Part shown: in pieces, positions 45,257 to 55,155 of the stretch
Position numbering within the stretch: position 1 is the stretch's first letter
How the letters are laid out: every line of letters starts with the position of its first letter
Source of the DNA: Fusobacterium mortiferum
Lineage (GTDB): Bacteria > Fusobacteriota > Fusobacteriia > Fusobacteriales > Fusobacteriaceae
Reading direction: 5' to 3'
DNA length: 64,000 bases
NCBI RefSeq assembly: GCF_016900045.1
Contig: NZ_JACSNP010000005.1
Coordinates: 1-64,000, forward strand
Notes under the pieces: model-generated
The model's input: only the letters and a program-made list of their open reading frames with translations
Database searches by the model: none
Told to the model about the DNA's origin: nothing
Position numbers and translations under genes: made by a program

Positions 45257-46384
45257 ATGAGATTCAACAGTGCAGTAGAGAATTTACAATATTCATTAAT
45301 AAGAGTTTTAAAAGATGAAGCTACTAAGTATCCAAATTCTATAGATTTAACAATAGGAGAGCCAGATTTAGTGACTCCTAAAGGAATAGTAGATAAAGTG
45401 ATGGAGTATGGAAGAAATCATCAATTAAAATATGCTCTTTCTGGTGGTGGAGGAGAGATAGGTGGATTAGTAGCAAAACACTATAATAAAATATATGGGG
45501 GAAATTATACAGAAAAAAATGTAATAATGAATATTGGGGCATCAGAGGCTCTCTCTTCTGCACTTAGAACAATTCTTAATCCAGAAGATGAGGTGATACT
45601 TACAGCTCCTTACTATCCAGGATATCCTCCAATGATAAATCTTTGCTACGCTAAACCAGTTTTCATAGATATTACAGAAAATAATTTCAAATTAAGTAAG
45701 GAATTATTAGAAAAATATATAACTGAAAAAACAAAGGCGATACTGATAAGTAACCCATGTAATCCTACTGGAAATGTTATGGGATATGATGAGATGAAGG
45801 AGATAGTTGATTTTATAAGAGAAAGAGAGATTTTTCTAGTAGCTGATGAGATATACAGTGCTTTATCTTTTTATGAATTTCACTCTTTTGCAGAGTTTAG
45901 AGGAATAGAGGATAAGCTTATCATAGTAAATGGATTTTCTAAATCTCACTCTATGACAGGTTGGAGAATGGGGTATACTATCTGTCCTGAACAGTATAGA
46001 AGATATTTTTTAAATACAAGTTTTTATACTGTAAGTTCACCTATGAGTCTATCATTAAAAGGGGCAGAGATAGCTCTAAAAGAGTATGAAGATAGGCAAG
46101 ATTTAGTGGAGGAATATAAGAAAAGAGCTGAATTTATGAGCCAAGAGTTAGAGAAATTAGGATTTAAAGTTGTTAAACCTAAGGGGGCCTTCTATATTTT
46201 TGCTGACTACTCAAAACTTTCAAGTCTAAAATCTTTAGATTTTTCATTAGACTTATTAAGGAAAACAGAGGTAGCAGTAGTTCCTGGAATCTCTTTTGGT
46301 GTAGAAAATTTTATAAGGATAGCTCTTACAGTGGATATCTCTATTTTGAAACAAGCTATTGAGAGAATAAAAAAATATAGTTAA
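45257..46384 (+). CDS. PLP-dependent aminotransferase, probable N-acetyl-LL-diaminopimelate aminotransferase
   Basis: This is a 375-aa class I/II fold-type I aminotransferase. SNPCNPTGNVM, the cofactor aspartate in VADEIYSALSF and the PLP lysine in NGFSKSHSMTGWRMGY are visible, as is the carboxylate arginine in FIRIALT. As the last gene of the lysC-asd-dapA-dapB-dapH operon it best fits the transamination of N-acetyl-amino-oxopimelate. Other substrates cannot be excluded by sequence. Confidence 0.88.
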   Translation: MRFNSAVENLQYSLIRVLKDEATKYPNSIDLTIGEPDLVTPKGIVDKVMEYGRNHQLKYALSGGGGEIGGLVAKHYNKIYGGNYTEKNVIMNIGASEALSSALRTILNPEDEVILTAPYYPGYPPMINLCYAKPVFIDITENNFKLSKELLEKYITEKTKAILISNPCNPTGNVMGYDEMKEIVDFIREREIFLVADEIYSALSFYEFHSFAEFRGIEDKLIIVNGFSKSHSMTGWRMGYTICPEQYRRYFLNTSFYTVSSPMSLSLKGAEIALKEYEDRQDLVEEYKKRAEFMSQELEKLGFKVVKPKGAFYIFADYSKLSSLKSLDFSLDLLRKTEVAVVPGISFGVENFIRIALTVDISILKQAIERIKKYS

Positions 46385-46389
46385 AAGAA

Positions 46390-46499
46390 AACTACTCAGC
46401 TATTAATTCAATTAAGGGAAAAATTTAAGAATTGTATAACTTTTTGAAGCATGGAACAATTTTTAGTCTTCCTTTAAAATTAAATATAGCTGAGTAGTT
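46390..46499. repeat. 110-bp unit with perfect 14-bp terminal inverted repeats
   Basis: AACTACTCAGCTAT (46390-46403) and ATAGCTGAGTAGTT (46486-46499) are exact inverted copies around 82 bp. Inside, AAGGGAA and a weaker TTCCTTT can pair too. There is no T run right after the outer stem in either direction, so it is not a plain terminator. It sits between the convergent aminotransferase and addA genes. It could be a small mobile relic, a structured RNA or a large processing hairpin. Confidence 0.6.
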
Positions 46500-46504
46500 A
46501 TTAT

Positions 46505-49500
46505 TTATAGATTTAATTCAATATATTCAGTTTTTATTTCAAAATTTTCAATATCTTGTCCGTTTCTTTTTATTCTTTCAATAACAGCAAGTTTATAATT
46601 ATTAAGTTGCTCCTCATTGTAGCTACCAGTTTTATAATCGGCAATATAGATAATTCCCTTTTCCTTTTCATTAGGTAGCTTTATCATGAGTCTATCTATT
46701 CTAAAATCTTTAGTTTCACTATCTGTTTTTAGATATATAGGATACTCTCTATATACAAAATCCCAAGAAGTACTAAAGATATTTCTACATTGTTTATAGA
46801 TATACTCTATATTTTCTTTTGAGAATAACTCATCAATCTCATTTTCTCCCATTATTGAACTATATTTAGCAGATGTAAGTTTTTTAGAGAACTCAATCTC
46901 CTTTTCTGTCCAAGTAAGTATATTTTCTAAGAAATAGTGGACAATCAAACCTCTCACTCTTTTCCATTCCAGTTGTAGAGTATGAGAATATATCTTCTCC
47001 ATTCCTTTTTTTTGATTTTCATCTTTCTCCTCTTTGTGAACAATCTTTGGTGAATGAAGGGTAATATTGTACTCTTTTCCATTTTCAGCTATAATCTCTT
47101 CAGAAATATTAGAGATTAACTCACCATTATCTCTATTTTTTAGTAGAGTAGAGAAAATAGTGTTTTCAATCTTTTTGATATCTTCTATAACAACATATAT
47201 ATTATTTTTAGGACGAGTAAGGGCAACGTAAAGGTTATTAATCTCCTCATGCTCCCTTTTGATATCTCTTTCTTGAATAAATGTGATATCACTGATATTT
47301 TTTAATATATTATTAAACTTATTATCAGTTATAAGAAAAGAATTAACTGTAGAATAACTTTTATCCATCTCTAAGTAAAATTCCATTCCAATATCTTTTT
47401 TATTTCCAGATTTAGCAGGAATAAAGTAGAAAAGAGTGTCAAACTCCAACCCTTTGGATTTATGTATAGTCATAAGAGAGATACTATTACTATTTCCAGT
47501 AGATATTTTTTTAAATTTACTATTTTGACTATTCTCTTCATAATCAATAAGAAAATCATTGAGATATCTATAATCTTTAAGTAATTTATAGAAATTAAAG
47601 ATATTTACAGTATCCTCTTCATTTTGAAATCTACTACCAATTCCAGTCTTCAATAGCATCTCATATGTGAGAAATTCAGTTTCTCCATTATGAGTTAGAT
47701 AGTTATTATAAAGTTCTTTTAAAGTATTGAAAATATTTAGCTCAATATCTTCAAGCTTGATATCTATTTCAACAGAGTTATCATATAAGAAGTTTTCTAT
47801 TTTCTCTCTATTTTTAATAATATTTTTTAGTTGTAAAGCTGAAAGGTTGATCAAATCTGAACGTAAAAAATCAAGAAGTGATAGAAAATCCTTTTTTACA
47901 AACCAAGAGATTAGAGAGTAGATACCCCCTATCCCACGACTTTCTACAATACTAGTATCAGATTCAAGGGTATATGGTATCCCCTTCTCTCCAAGAGCTG
48001 ATGCAATACTTTCCAATGTTTTTTTAGTTCTAGCTAAGATACCTATTCCATTATAGTTAGAAGAGAAGTTTTCCTCAATTTCAGCTATCATTTCTTCAAT
48101 AGAGCTTACTTCCTCTTCCTCAGTTAAAAGCTTTATAAATCCTTTTTGTTCATTATCTCTAAATTTTACACTATTGAATTTCCAATCATAGTTCAGAGGA
48201 AAAGTTTCCCTACTAAGAGTAGAGATATCTTTGAAAATAGAGTTCGTATACTCTACAATATTCTCTTTACTTCTAAAGCATATTTCTAACTCCTCTTCTA
48301 CTCCATCTATAATTTGAGAAAGATTTTCAAATAATCTCTTTTCTCCCCCTCTCCAACCATAGATACTCTGTTTCTCATCTCCAACACAGATGATATTTTC
48401 ACTTTTGTCTAAGATGTTTTTTAATATTCTCCACTGTAATATGCTTGTGTCTTGGAACTCATCTATAAAGATACTTTTAAGTTTTCCATCTATAACTTCA
48501 AAAAACTCTTCAGTCATTCCATTTTCATCAATAAAACCAAGCTCTCTGTCTTCAAGATACTTAAAAGTATAGTTACTTATATCAGTATGAGTAAATCTCT
48601 TCTCTCTGAATTTAATTTCATCATAGATAGAATAAATCTTTTCAATAGTTTTTAATAGTTTCTCCTCATATGGAATAATAAGCTTATTATAGAGTTCCTT
48701 AGATAGGTTCTCTCTAAAATTTTCATATAAGTAGTTTAAATCTTCAATATGGGAATCTACATCCCCTTTTTTAGGTCTTACTTTATTCTTATTCCAAATT
48801 TCATTTTCGATAAAAGAAGAGTAGTTTTCATATAGATACTCCTCTTTAGATGAAGAAGTAAAATAGCTCTGAAAATCTTTTTTTATAAGTTCTAAGAAAG
48901 GTTTTCCTTTAATAACTGAAACCTCGGATAAGATATCTTCCATTTTTGTTAAAAATTTTAGAGGAGTTTCATACTCAAACTCAATTTTACTATCTATTTT
49001 ATCTCCAATAAGAATCATTTTCCATCTTTGTTCAATAATGTTTTCGATCAAATCAACATAGATGTCCATATTTTTCTCACTATTATTCTCTAGAAAACTC
49101 TTAAAAATATTGAAATCCTCTCTATTTTCAAAAAGTTTCTCAAAGGTTTTAATAAGTATCTTTCTATTCTCAGTTTTATCGATTATTTCATAAGAATAGA
49201 TTTTTAGGTATGGAGCTATAGCCTTTTTGAAAATTGTATTAGTAAATGAATCTATTGTATAAATTTTTAACTTATCTTTATTTTCAACAATATTTTTATA
49301 TATTTTTTTTATCTTATTAATATCAAAGTTAAAGTCTTTTCCATAGATATTTTGTATATTTTTTTCTATTTCAATTCTAGCTTTTTCATCTTCAACAATC
49401 TCTTTTAAAAACTTTAAAATTCTCTCTTTTATCTCGACTGTAGCTTTTTTAGTGAATGTCATTACAAGAATATCTTTGAAATCAATCCCCTGAACAAGAG

Positions 49501-49576
49501 AGGCTATATATTCAAGAGATAATCTATATGTTTTTCCCGTTCCAGCACTAGCTTTTAATATTAATCTTTTTCCCAT
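46505..49576 (-). CDS. addA: ATP-dependent helicase/nuclease subunit A (AddA)
   Basis: This is a 1023-aa UvrD/Rep-type helicase with a C-terminal RecB-like nuclease. Walker A ASAGTGKT is at 9-16, motif II is IFIDEFQDTSILQW, then GWRGGEKRLF, SLMTIHKSKGLEFD and YVALTRPKNN. The nuclease motif is IYIADYKTG near 990 (the D-x-K pair). With AddB it processes double-strand breaks for recombination. It is shorter than the B. subtilis protein (1232 aa) but has all motor motifs. Its ATG overlaps the addB stop by one base (TAATG). Confidence 0.92.
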   Translation of the reverse strand: MGKRLILKASAGTGKTYRLSLEYIASLVQGIDFKDILVMTFTKKATVEIKERILKFLKEIVEDEKARIEIEKNIQNIYGKDFNFDINKIKKIYKNIVENKDKLKIYTIDSFTNTIFKKAIAPYLKIYSYEIIDKTENRKILIKTFEKLFENREDFNIFKSFLENNSEKNMDIYVDLIENIIEQRWKMILIGDKIDSKIEFEYETPLKFLTKMEDILSEVSVIKGKPFLELIKKDFQSYFTSSSKEEYLYENYSSFIENEIWNKNKVRPKKGDVDSHIEDLNYLYENFRENLSKELYNKLIIPYEEKLLKTIEKIYSIYDEIKFREKRFTHTDISNYTFKYLEDRELGFIDENGMTEEFFEVIDGKLKSIFIDEFQDTSILQWRILKNILDKSENIICVGDEKQSIYGWRGGEKRLFENLSQIIDGVEEELEICFRSKENIVEYTNSIFKDISTLSRETFPLNYDWKFNSVKFRDNEQKGFIKLLTEEEEVSSIEEMIAEIEENFSSNYNGIGILARTKKTLESIASALGEKGIPYTLESDTSIVESRGIGGIYSLISWFVKKDFLSLLDFLRSDLINLSALQLKNIIKNREKIENFLYDNSVEIDIKLEDIELNIFNTLKELYNNYLTHNGETEFLTYEMLLKTGIGSRFQNEEDTVNIFNFYKLLKDYRYLNDFLIDYEENSQNSKFKKISTGNSNSISLMTIHKSKGLEFDTLFYFIPAKSGNKKDIGMEFYLEMDKSYSTVNSFLITDNKFNNILKNISDITFIQERDIKREHEEINNLYVALTRPKNNIYVVIEDIKKIENTIFSTLLKNRDNGELISNISEEIIAENGKEYNITLHSPKIVHKEEKDENQKKGMEKIYSHTLQLEWKRVRGLIVHYFLENILTWTEKEIEFSKKLTSAKYSSIMGENEIDELFSKENIEYIYKQCRNIFSTSWDFVYREYPIYLKTDSETKDFRIDRLMIKLPNEKEKGIIYIADYKTGSYNEEQLNNYKLAVIERIKRNGQDIENFEIKTEYIELNL

Positions 49577-52194
49577 TAGTTTTTACCTCTACCACAAATA
49601 ATATGATATTCACATGATGAACAAGTACCTTTTTTCTCCGTTCTCTTGTATTCTGTTGATTCAACGAAGTTTTTTAAATCCTCTTCCAATTCCTCTTTTG
49701 TGAGAGTTACTTTTTCTTCTTTTTCAATTTTTCCTTTCCAAGCATTAAATACCATCTTTCTAGCTTGTCCAGATTCTCCATACAGAATAATTGAGTAGTA
49801 ATCTAACTGTCCATCTTTTTTATTTCCTGTCTTATAATCAATAATCTCATTACCTATCTCACTCTCAATAACTAAGTCAGCTCTACCCTTAAGATAGATA
49901 TCAATGTCTCCTGAATAGAAAGGGGTCTTTTCAAAGGAGCTCTTTTCACTTTGAAATCTTTTAATTTTTATTCCAGTGTAGATTAAAGCTAACTCTTTAA
50001 AGAATTTTACAATATTTCTACTAATAATAGGTATCATAATATCTTGACAGTAGTTATCCATATGAAGAGGAATTTTAGCTCTTTCCTTCCTAAAAGCCCT
50101 TTCCATTCTATCTAAAATCTCTTCATACTCAACCTCTTTTATTCCATCTTGTAGAATCTCTTTCCACTTTGAATTAACAAACTCCTCTAATACCTTATGG
50201 ACAATGATACCAAGTATTCTACTACTAATATCCTTATCATTAAATTTTAAAGTATGAGTTAGTTTTTCTATATTTAAAAAATAAAAATTTAGAGGACACT
50301 CCATAAGTTTATCATAATCATAGGCTCCTAATTGAAGTTTATTCTCTTTAAAATCATTAACATCTTTCTTAAAAATCTCATCTGAGCTTTCAATATAGCC
50401 TAAATTCGCACCTAATAGAGCATTTTTTATCATATTTTTACTGTTTATATTGTTTATTGGAGCTGGAAGAATAGGGAGTGAATACTGGAGTATAATCTCC
50501 TCTAGAAATGGCGAAAATTCAATTCCTTTATCTTCATCTTTTTTAGTAAAGATAACACTCTCTTTTCCTGAAAATAAAGCTTGAAAAAATCTGTATCTTT
50601 CAATCCCTCTTCTCTCCTCTTTAGTTGTAATTCCTAGCTCTTTTCTCTGTTTTTCTGTCAAAATTAGAGAATCATTAAGATTTTTAGGAAGAAACTCATC
50701 TGTGATATCAATAAAATAGTTGATATCCTTTAACTCCTCACTATGTCTTACAAAATCCATTCCTTTTATAAGAGTGATATTTTGCTCATATTTTATATTA
50801 CTCTTTATAGATAGATCTTTCATATATTGAATGAGAAGTCTGTATAGAGATATTCCCATTTTATTTCCAAAATACTCATTAAAATTGGAATGAATCTTCA
50901 TAACTTCATTACTTTTAATAATTCCAAAAATTTCAAAAAATTTATCTAAAATATCAACGTTATCTAGATTGTCTTCTATAAATCTCTCTATTTTTATATG
51001 TTCTTTAAAGAAGATATATAATTCATTTGTATTAGAGATAGAATTGATACTATCTAAATCATATAAAATCTCATTTACCTTATCTAAAAAATCTAGAGGT
51101 AGATTTTTTTCAAACCATTCCTCCTGTAATATTTTTTTTGAAATATATTTGTATCCCTCTATAGCACAACTGTTAAGAAGTTTAAAATCTTCATCACTAA
51201 TATTGTAGTAAGATTTAAAAACCTTATCTTCAAAGGAAGAAAGAAATTTTGAAAGAGGATACGTTTTTCCTAATTTTTCCTCTTCATTTATAAGTAGATC
51301 CAGTTGAAGATTTAAAAACTTATAAAGTTTAGTATCATTCATCGTAAAATTTTGTGAGGGAACGAAATAATTAGGAAGTATTTTTGAGAAACTATTTTTT
51401 TCAGGAGCAGGAGAGTAAACTTCATACTTCTGATTTTCCTTAAGGTATATTAGAGATAGAGCTTCATCTATCTCATCTTTAAAGGTGTAGATACTCATTG
51501 GGTTAAGTAATTTGGGAATAGATACCTTCTTTAATTTAAGGTGTTCCTCATCAAAATCTCCAATGTTCATTTGTAGAGCTATCTCTATCTCCTTTTCTTT
51601 ACTCAACTTTTTAATAATATTTACATATACCTTTGGGAACTCTACAATATCAACAAAAATTATTTTAGAAAAAGGAGTCAACCAAAGGTCATTGTAATTC
51701 TCTTCTCTTTCTAACCAATCACTAGGAAGATAATTATATTTTTCACAAAGTTGATCAAAAGCTTCCTTTAGAACAGAAAAATATTCGAGATATCTTTTTT
51801 GCCAAAGAGGGTACTCTTCCAATTCCGTAACCTCATTTATAATAAGTTCTCTATAATAAGCAAAAAAGTTATTAGCTAAATCGATCATATCATAATATGT
51901 GGTGATATTGAGCTCTTCTTTTATATTTTGAGGTATGCACTTGAAAAAGGCTAAGATTCTCTTAGCCTCTTTTAATATAGTTTTATCTGTATAGAATATT
52001 CTTTCTTTCAATTCTCCTAAGGTGATAAGAGTGGGAGTACTCTCAAATATCTTCTCTGACATTCTTTTTGCAAAGATATCTCTCATTCTATTGTCAGAGA
52101 ATATGTATAAATAATCTTCTTGTTTATATTTTTTACCTGAATATATATTTTGAAATTTTAATCCATAATCAATATATCTAAAATTTAAGCTCAT
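49576..52194 (-). CDS. addB: ATP-dependent nuclease subunit B (AddB-like)
   Basis: This is an 872-aa protein without a Walker A motif, as expected when AddB is a helicase-like scaffold. The C-terminal 240 residues form a PD-(D/E)XK nuclease with NEIIDYKTGNKKDGQLDYY. A four-cysteine iron-sulfur staple is formed by the Cys in MECPLNFYF and the C-x2-C-x5-C cluster CSSCEYHIIC at the very end. It is about 300 residues shorter than B. subtilis AddB, mainly in the N-terminal part. It is the first gene of addB-addA on the minus strand. Confidence 0.88.
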   Translation of the reverse strand: MSLNFRYIDYGLKFQNIYSGKKYKQEDYLYIFSDNRMRDIFAKRMSEKIFESTPTLITLGELKERIFYTDKTILKEAKRILAFFKCIPQNIKEELNITTYYDMIDLANNFFAYYRELIINEVTELEEYPLWQKRYLEYFSVLKEAFDQLCEKYNYLPSDWLEREENYNDLWLTPFSKIIFVDIVEFPKVYVNIIKKLSKEKEIEIALQMNIGDFDEEHLKLKKVSIPKLLNPMSIYTFKDEIDEALSLIYLKENQKYEVYSPAPEKNSFSKILPNYFVPSQNFTMNDTKLYKFLNLQLDLLINEEEKLGKTYPLSKFLSSFEDKVFKSYYNISDEDFKLLNSCAIEGYKYISKKILQEEWFEKNLPLDFLDKVNEILYDLDSINSISNTNELYIFFKEHIKIERFIEDNLDNVDILDKFFEIFGIIKSNEVMKIHSNFNEYFGNKMGISLYRLLIQYMKDLSIKSNIKYEQNITLIKGMDFVRHSEELKDINYFIDITDEFLPKNLNDSLILTEKQRKELGITTKEERRGIERYRFFQALFSGKESVIFTKKDEDKGIEFSPFLEEIILQYSLPILPAPINNINSKNMIKNALLGANLGYIESSDEIFKKDVNDFKENKLQLGAYDYDKLMECPLNFYFLNIEKLTHTLKFNDKDISSRILGIIVHKVLEEFVNSKWKEILQDGIKEVEYEEILDRMERAFRKERAKIPLHMDNYCQDIMIPIISRNIVKFFKELALIYTGIKIKRFQSEKSSFEKTPFYSGDIDIYLKGRADLVIESEIGNEIIDYKTGNKKDGQLDYYSIILYGESGQARKMVFNAWKGKIEKEEKVTLTKEELEEDLKNFVESTEYKRTEKKGTCSSCEYHIICGRGKN

Positions 52195-52203
52195 AAATCA
52201 CTC

Positions 52204-53553
52204 CTATACAGTTACATAACTCCATTTTCCCTTTTTAAATACTCTATAACAAGCGATACTTCTAAATCCTAAATCTATTGTCATAACTATCCAAGCACCA
52301 GCAAGTCCAGTATTCATTTTATAAAGAAAAAGATATGTAAGTGGTATTCTTATAATAAACATTCCAATAGTCGTTATTCCTAGTACAGCTCTAGTATCTC
52401 CAGCTCCTCTTAAACATCCACTCAGTACCATAGATACAGCTTGGAAAGGCTGACAGATAGATACAAGTCTAAGAGCAATTGTAGCCATCTCTTTAATCTG
52501 TGGATCACTTGTAAACATTCCAATTATAGTTCCTGGAAGTAAGAAGAAGAGAAATCCAAAAACAGACATAGCAAATATTGAAAGTGTAGTAGTAGCAATG
52601 GCATCATCATGGGCACCTTTAGGAGAACCCTTACCAAGTTGTTGTCCCACAAGAGCTGTTCCAGCTACAGCAAATCCAAATCCCATATTGTATGAGAAAG
52701 ACTCTGCGGTAAGAGCTATTTTATGAGCTGTATAGGCCATAGTTCCAAGAGCTATTACCATCATTTCAAATATTAGCATTCCTATTCTGAATACTCCTTG
52801 TTCAATAGCAGCTGGAATACCAACTTTTAGGATTCTAAAAGACATCTTTTTATCAAATATTTTTAATTTTTTTAATGGAATAGATACCCAAAAATTTTTA
52901 GTAAAAAATGTAAGATATATAAAGATAAAAGTTATCATAGCTCTAGATATAGTTGTAGCTATCCCAGCTCCCATTACTCCCCAATTAAATACGAATATGA
53001 AAAGATAGTTAAAAACAATATTTGAAAAAATACTTAGTATATTAGCTATCATTGGGATGTTAGCCTTAGATATAGATCTATAGGCAGCAAAAAAAACAAC
53101 ATTAAAACACAAAAATGGTAATCCAATTAAAGTAGCTGTATAGAATTGATCTGTCATTACCAAATTTATATCATTGGCCCTTCCTACTAAAGTTAAAGTT
53201 TCTTTTCTAAATATGAAAAGAAGTAAAGTTATTCCTAAAGATATAGGAAGAGATAGTATAAGACTTTGAGCTAGAGCATTTTTTCCCTCTTTTTTATTAT
53301 TGGAACCATAAGCACGACTAACTAGAGCAGTAGTACCAATACTTATAGCAAAAAATATAGGAATGACTGTATTGACAGGAGCATTTCCAATTCCAACAGC
53401 ACTGATAGCTTCTGGACCTAATCTTCCAACCATTAACATATCAAAAAATCCCAGAAGTGTTTGAGCAAAAAGATCGGCAATAGCTGGTAAAGCTATTGTC
53501 ATAATGGCAGAAAAAATCTTTCTATTTTTTTTCCACTCTTTTATTAGATTCAT
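52204..53553 (-). CDS. MATE-family multidrug/sodium antiporter
   Basis: This is a 449-aa exporter with about twelve membrane helices in two homologous halves. The N-terminal ALPAIADLFAQTLLGFFDMLMVGRLGPEAISAVGIGN and the start of the second half GIPAAIEQGVFRIGMLIFEMMV are typical MATE/NorM-DinF sequences. It probably extrudes cationic compounds with Na+ or H+ gradient. It lies 9 bp upstream of addB on the same strand and 17 bp after the CorC-like gene, so the four may be co-transcribed. The substrate is unknown. Confidence 0.92.
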   Translation of the reverse strand: MNLIKEWKKNRKIFSAIMTIALPAIADLFAQTLLGFFDMLMVGRLGPEAISAVGIGNAPVNTVIPIFFAISIGTTALVSRAYGSNNKKEGKNALAQSLILSLPISLGITLLLFIFRKETLTLVGRANDINLVMTDQFYTATLIGLPFLCFNVVFFAAYRSISKANIPMIANILSIFSNIVFNYLFIFVFNWGVMGAGIATTISRAMITFIFIYLTFFTKNFWVSIPLKKLKIFDKKMSFRILKVGIPAAIEQGVFRIGMLIFEMMVIALGTMAYTAHKIALTAESFSYNMGFGFAVAGTALVGQQLGKGSPKGAHDDAIATTTLSIFAMSVFGFLFFLLPGTIIGMFTSDPQIKEMATIALRLVSICQPFQAVSMVLSGCLRGAGDTRAVLGITTIGMFIIRIPLTYLFLYKMNTGLAGAWIVMTIDLGFRSIACYRVFKKGKWSYVTV

Positions 53554-53570
53554 ATAATCATCTCCAAATT

Positions 53571-54890
53571 TTAGTTATTATTCTCATTATTAGTTTTTCT
53601 TGTTACTAAAAGTTGATCTATTTTAAATTTATCTACATCAACTACTTCAAATGTATAATTTTCAAAGTCTACAACAGCAGCCTTTTTAGGAATACTCTTA
53701 AGCATATACATCATAAATCCAGCAATAGTCTCATAGGTATCCTCTTCTGGGAATTTTTCAATATCATCTAGAACTTTTTTTACATCTTCAATAGGGGTAG
53801 CTCCATCTATAAGCCAAGAGCCTTCACCTCTTTCTATTATCTGTTCATCTATATTTTGATACACAATATCTCCCATAAGTGTGTTAACAACGTCATTTAA
53901 AGTTACCATACCTACAACTAACCCATATTCATTTAAGATGATAGCAAAATCCTCACGAGCTTCATTAAATCTATCAAGAGCTTCAGAAAGAGTTAAAGTA
54001 TTTGGGATTACCAAAAGATTTTTATTATAGATATCTTTTATATTTTTCAAGCCATTTATCTCTCCAGTTAAAATCTTAGGTAAAATATCCTTAGAACTAA
54101 CATATCCCAATATAGAATCTATATCATTTTCACAAACTAAGAACTTAGAGTGTGGATTATTAGATATCTTATGTTTGATACTCTCTTCAGTTTCAGAAGT
54201 TGTTAAATAGATGATATTATCACGGGTTGTCATTATAGATGATACCCACCTAGATTCTAATTCAAATATATTTTCAATAAGGGAGTGTTCCTTTTTTTGA
54301 ACTACTCCCGCCTCTGCCCCAGCATCAACTATGGCAAAAATATCGTCATATGTAATACGCTCCTCTCTAACAAGAGGTATTCCAAATAGTTTAAAGATGA
54401 AGTTTGCTATTCCATTGAATATCCAGATAAAAGGTTTTACTATATTTATTAGTATGGACATAGGTTCTACAATAACCGTAGCTATCTTTTCTGGAGCAAC
54501 CATAGCCATACGTCTAGGCACTAAATCAGCAAACTCAATAAATAGTCCAGTTATAATTATAAATGAAACCATACTTCCAATAAAATTTGCTTTAGTTGCC
54601 AAAGATGTAAAATTATTGATAATAAATCTTTCAATATAAGGGGCAGCAATTCCATCACCAATTATACCAGCTAGTATAGAAACAGCATTTGTTCCAATTT
54701 GTACAGCAGTAAAAAAGTTCCCTGAGCTTTCCTGTACTTTCATAACCTTTTCAGCTTTTTTATTCCCTTCGTCAGCCATCATCTGTAATTTTAATTTTCT
54801 TGCAGAAGCAAGAGAGATTTCACTGATTGAAAAAAAAATAGATATAGCTATTAAAAAAATAATTAATAAAAGTTTTATTCCAATGTTCAT
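53571..54890 (-). CDS. CNNM/CorC-HlyC-type transporter-associated protein
   Basis: This is a 439-aa protein with an N-terminal DUF21/CNNM membrane domain (about four helices in 1-150), a pair of CBS domains (about 200-330, with IMTTRDNIIYL and AIILNEYGLVVGMVTLNDV) and a C-terminal CorC_HlyC domain ending near residue 430. Family members are linked to Mg2+ or Co2+ efflux, and others to hemolysin annotation by old error. It is the first gene of the minus-strand group that continues to MATE, addB and addA. SD GGAGA precedes the ATG. Confidence 0.9.
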   Translation of the reverse strand: MNIGIKLLLIIFLIAISIFFSISEISLASARKLKLQMMADEGNKKAEKVMKVQESSGNFFTAVQIGTNAVSILAGIIGDGIAAPYIERFIINNFTSLATKANFIGSMVSFIIITGLFIEFADLVPRRMAMVAPEKIATVIVEPMSILINIVKPFIWIFNGIANFIFKLFGIPLVREERITYDDIFAIVDAGAEAGVVQKKEHSLIENIFELESRWVSSIMTTRDNIIYLTTSETEESIKHKISNNPHSKFLVCENDIDSILGYVSSKDILPKILTGEINGLKNIKDIYNKNLLVIPNTLTLSEALDRFNEAREDFAIILNEYGLVVGMVTLNDVVNTLMGDIVYQNIDEQIIERGEGSWLIDGATPIEDVKKVLDDIEKFPEEDTYETIAGFMMYMLKSIPKKAAVVDFENYTFEVVDVDKFKIDQLLVTRKTNNENNN

Positions 54891-55155
54891 AAATTATCTC
54901 CTCTCAAAATTTAGTTAAATAAGTATAAAGATAAACTTTAAAGAAGAGAAGTTACAGTAATAATTAAAAAATGATTAGAATTTATCCACATAAAAATTTT
55001 TGTTCACCTACTCTATTAAAATTTTAAATTTTATGTTAAAATATTTTGTATTATTCAGTATAATTATAGCATATTTTAATAAAAGTTGCATTGAAATTAA
55101 AGAAAACTGAATACTGAATTTTAGAATAAAGAAGATAAAAAAATAAAGGAGGAAT

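Noticed and set aside
54331-54639. 102-codon open frame opposite the CorC-like gene
   Set aside because: It is antisense to the CNNM membrane domain; hydrophobic codons read backwards give a false membrane protein.
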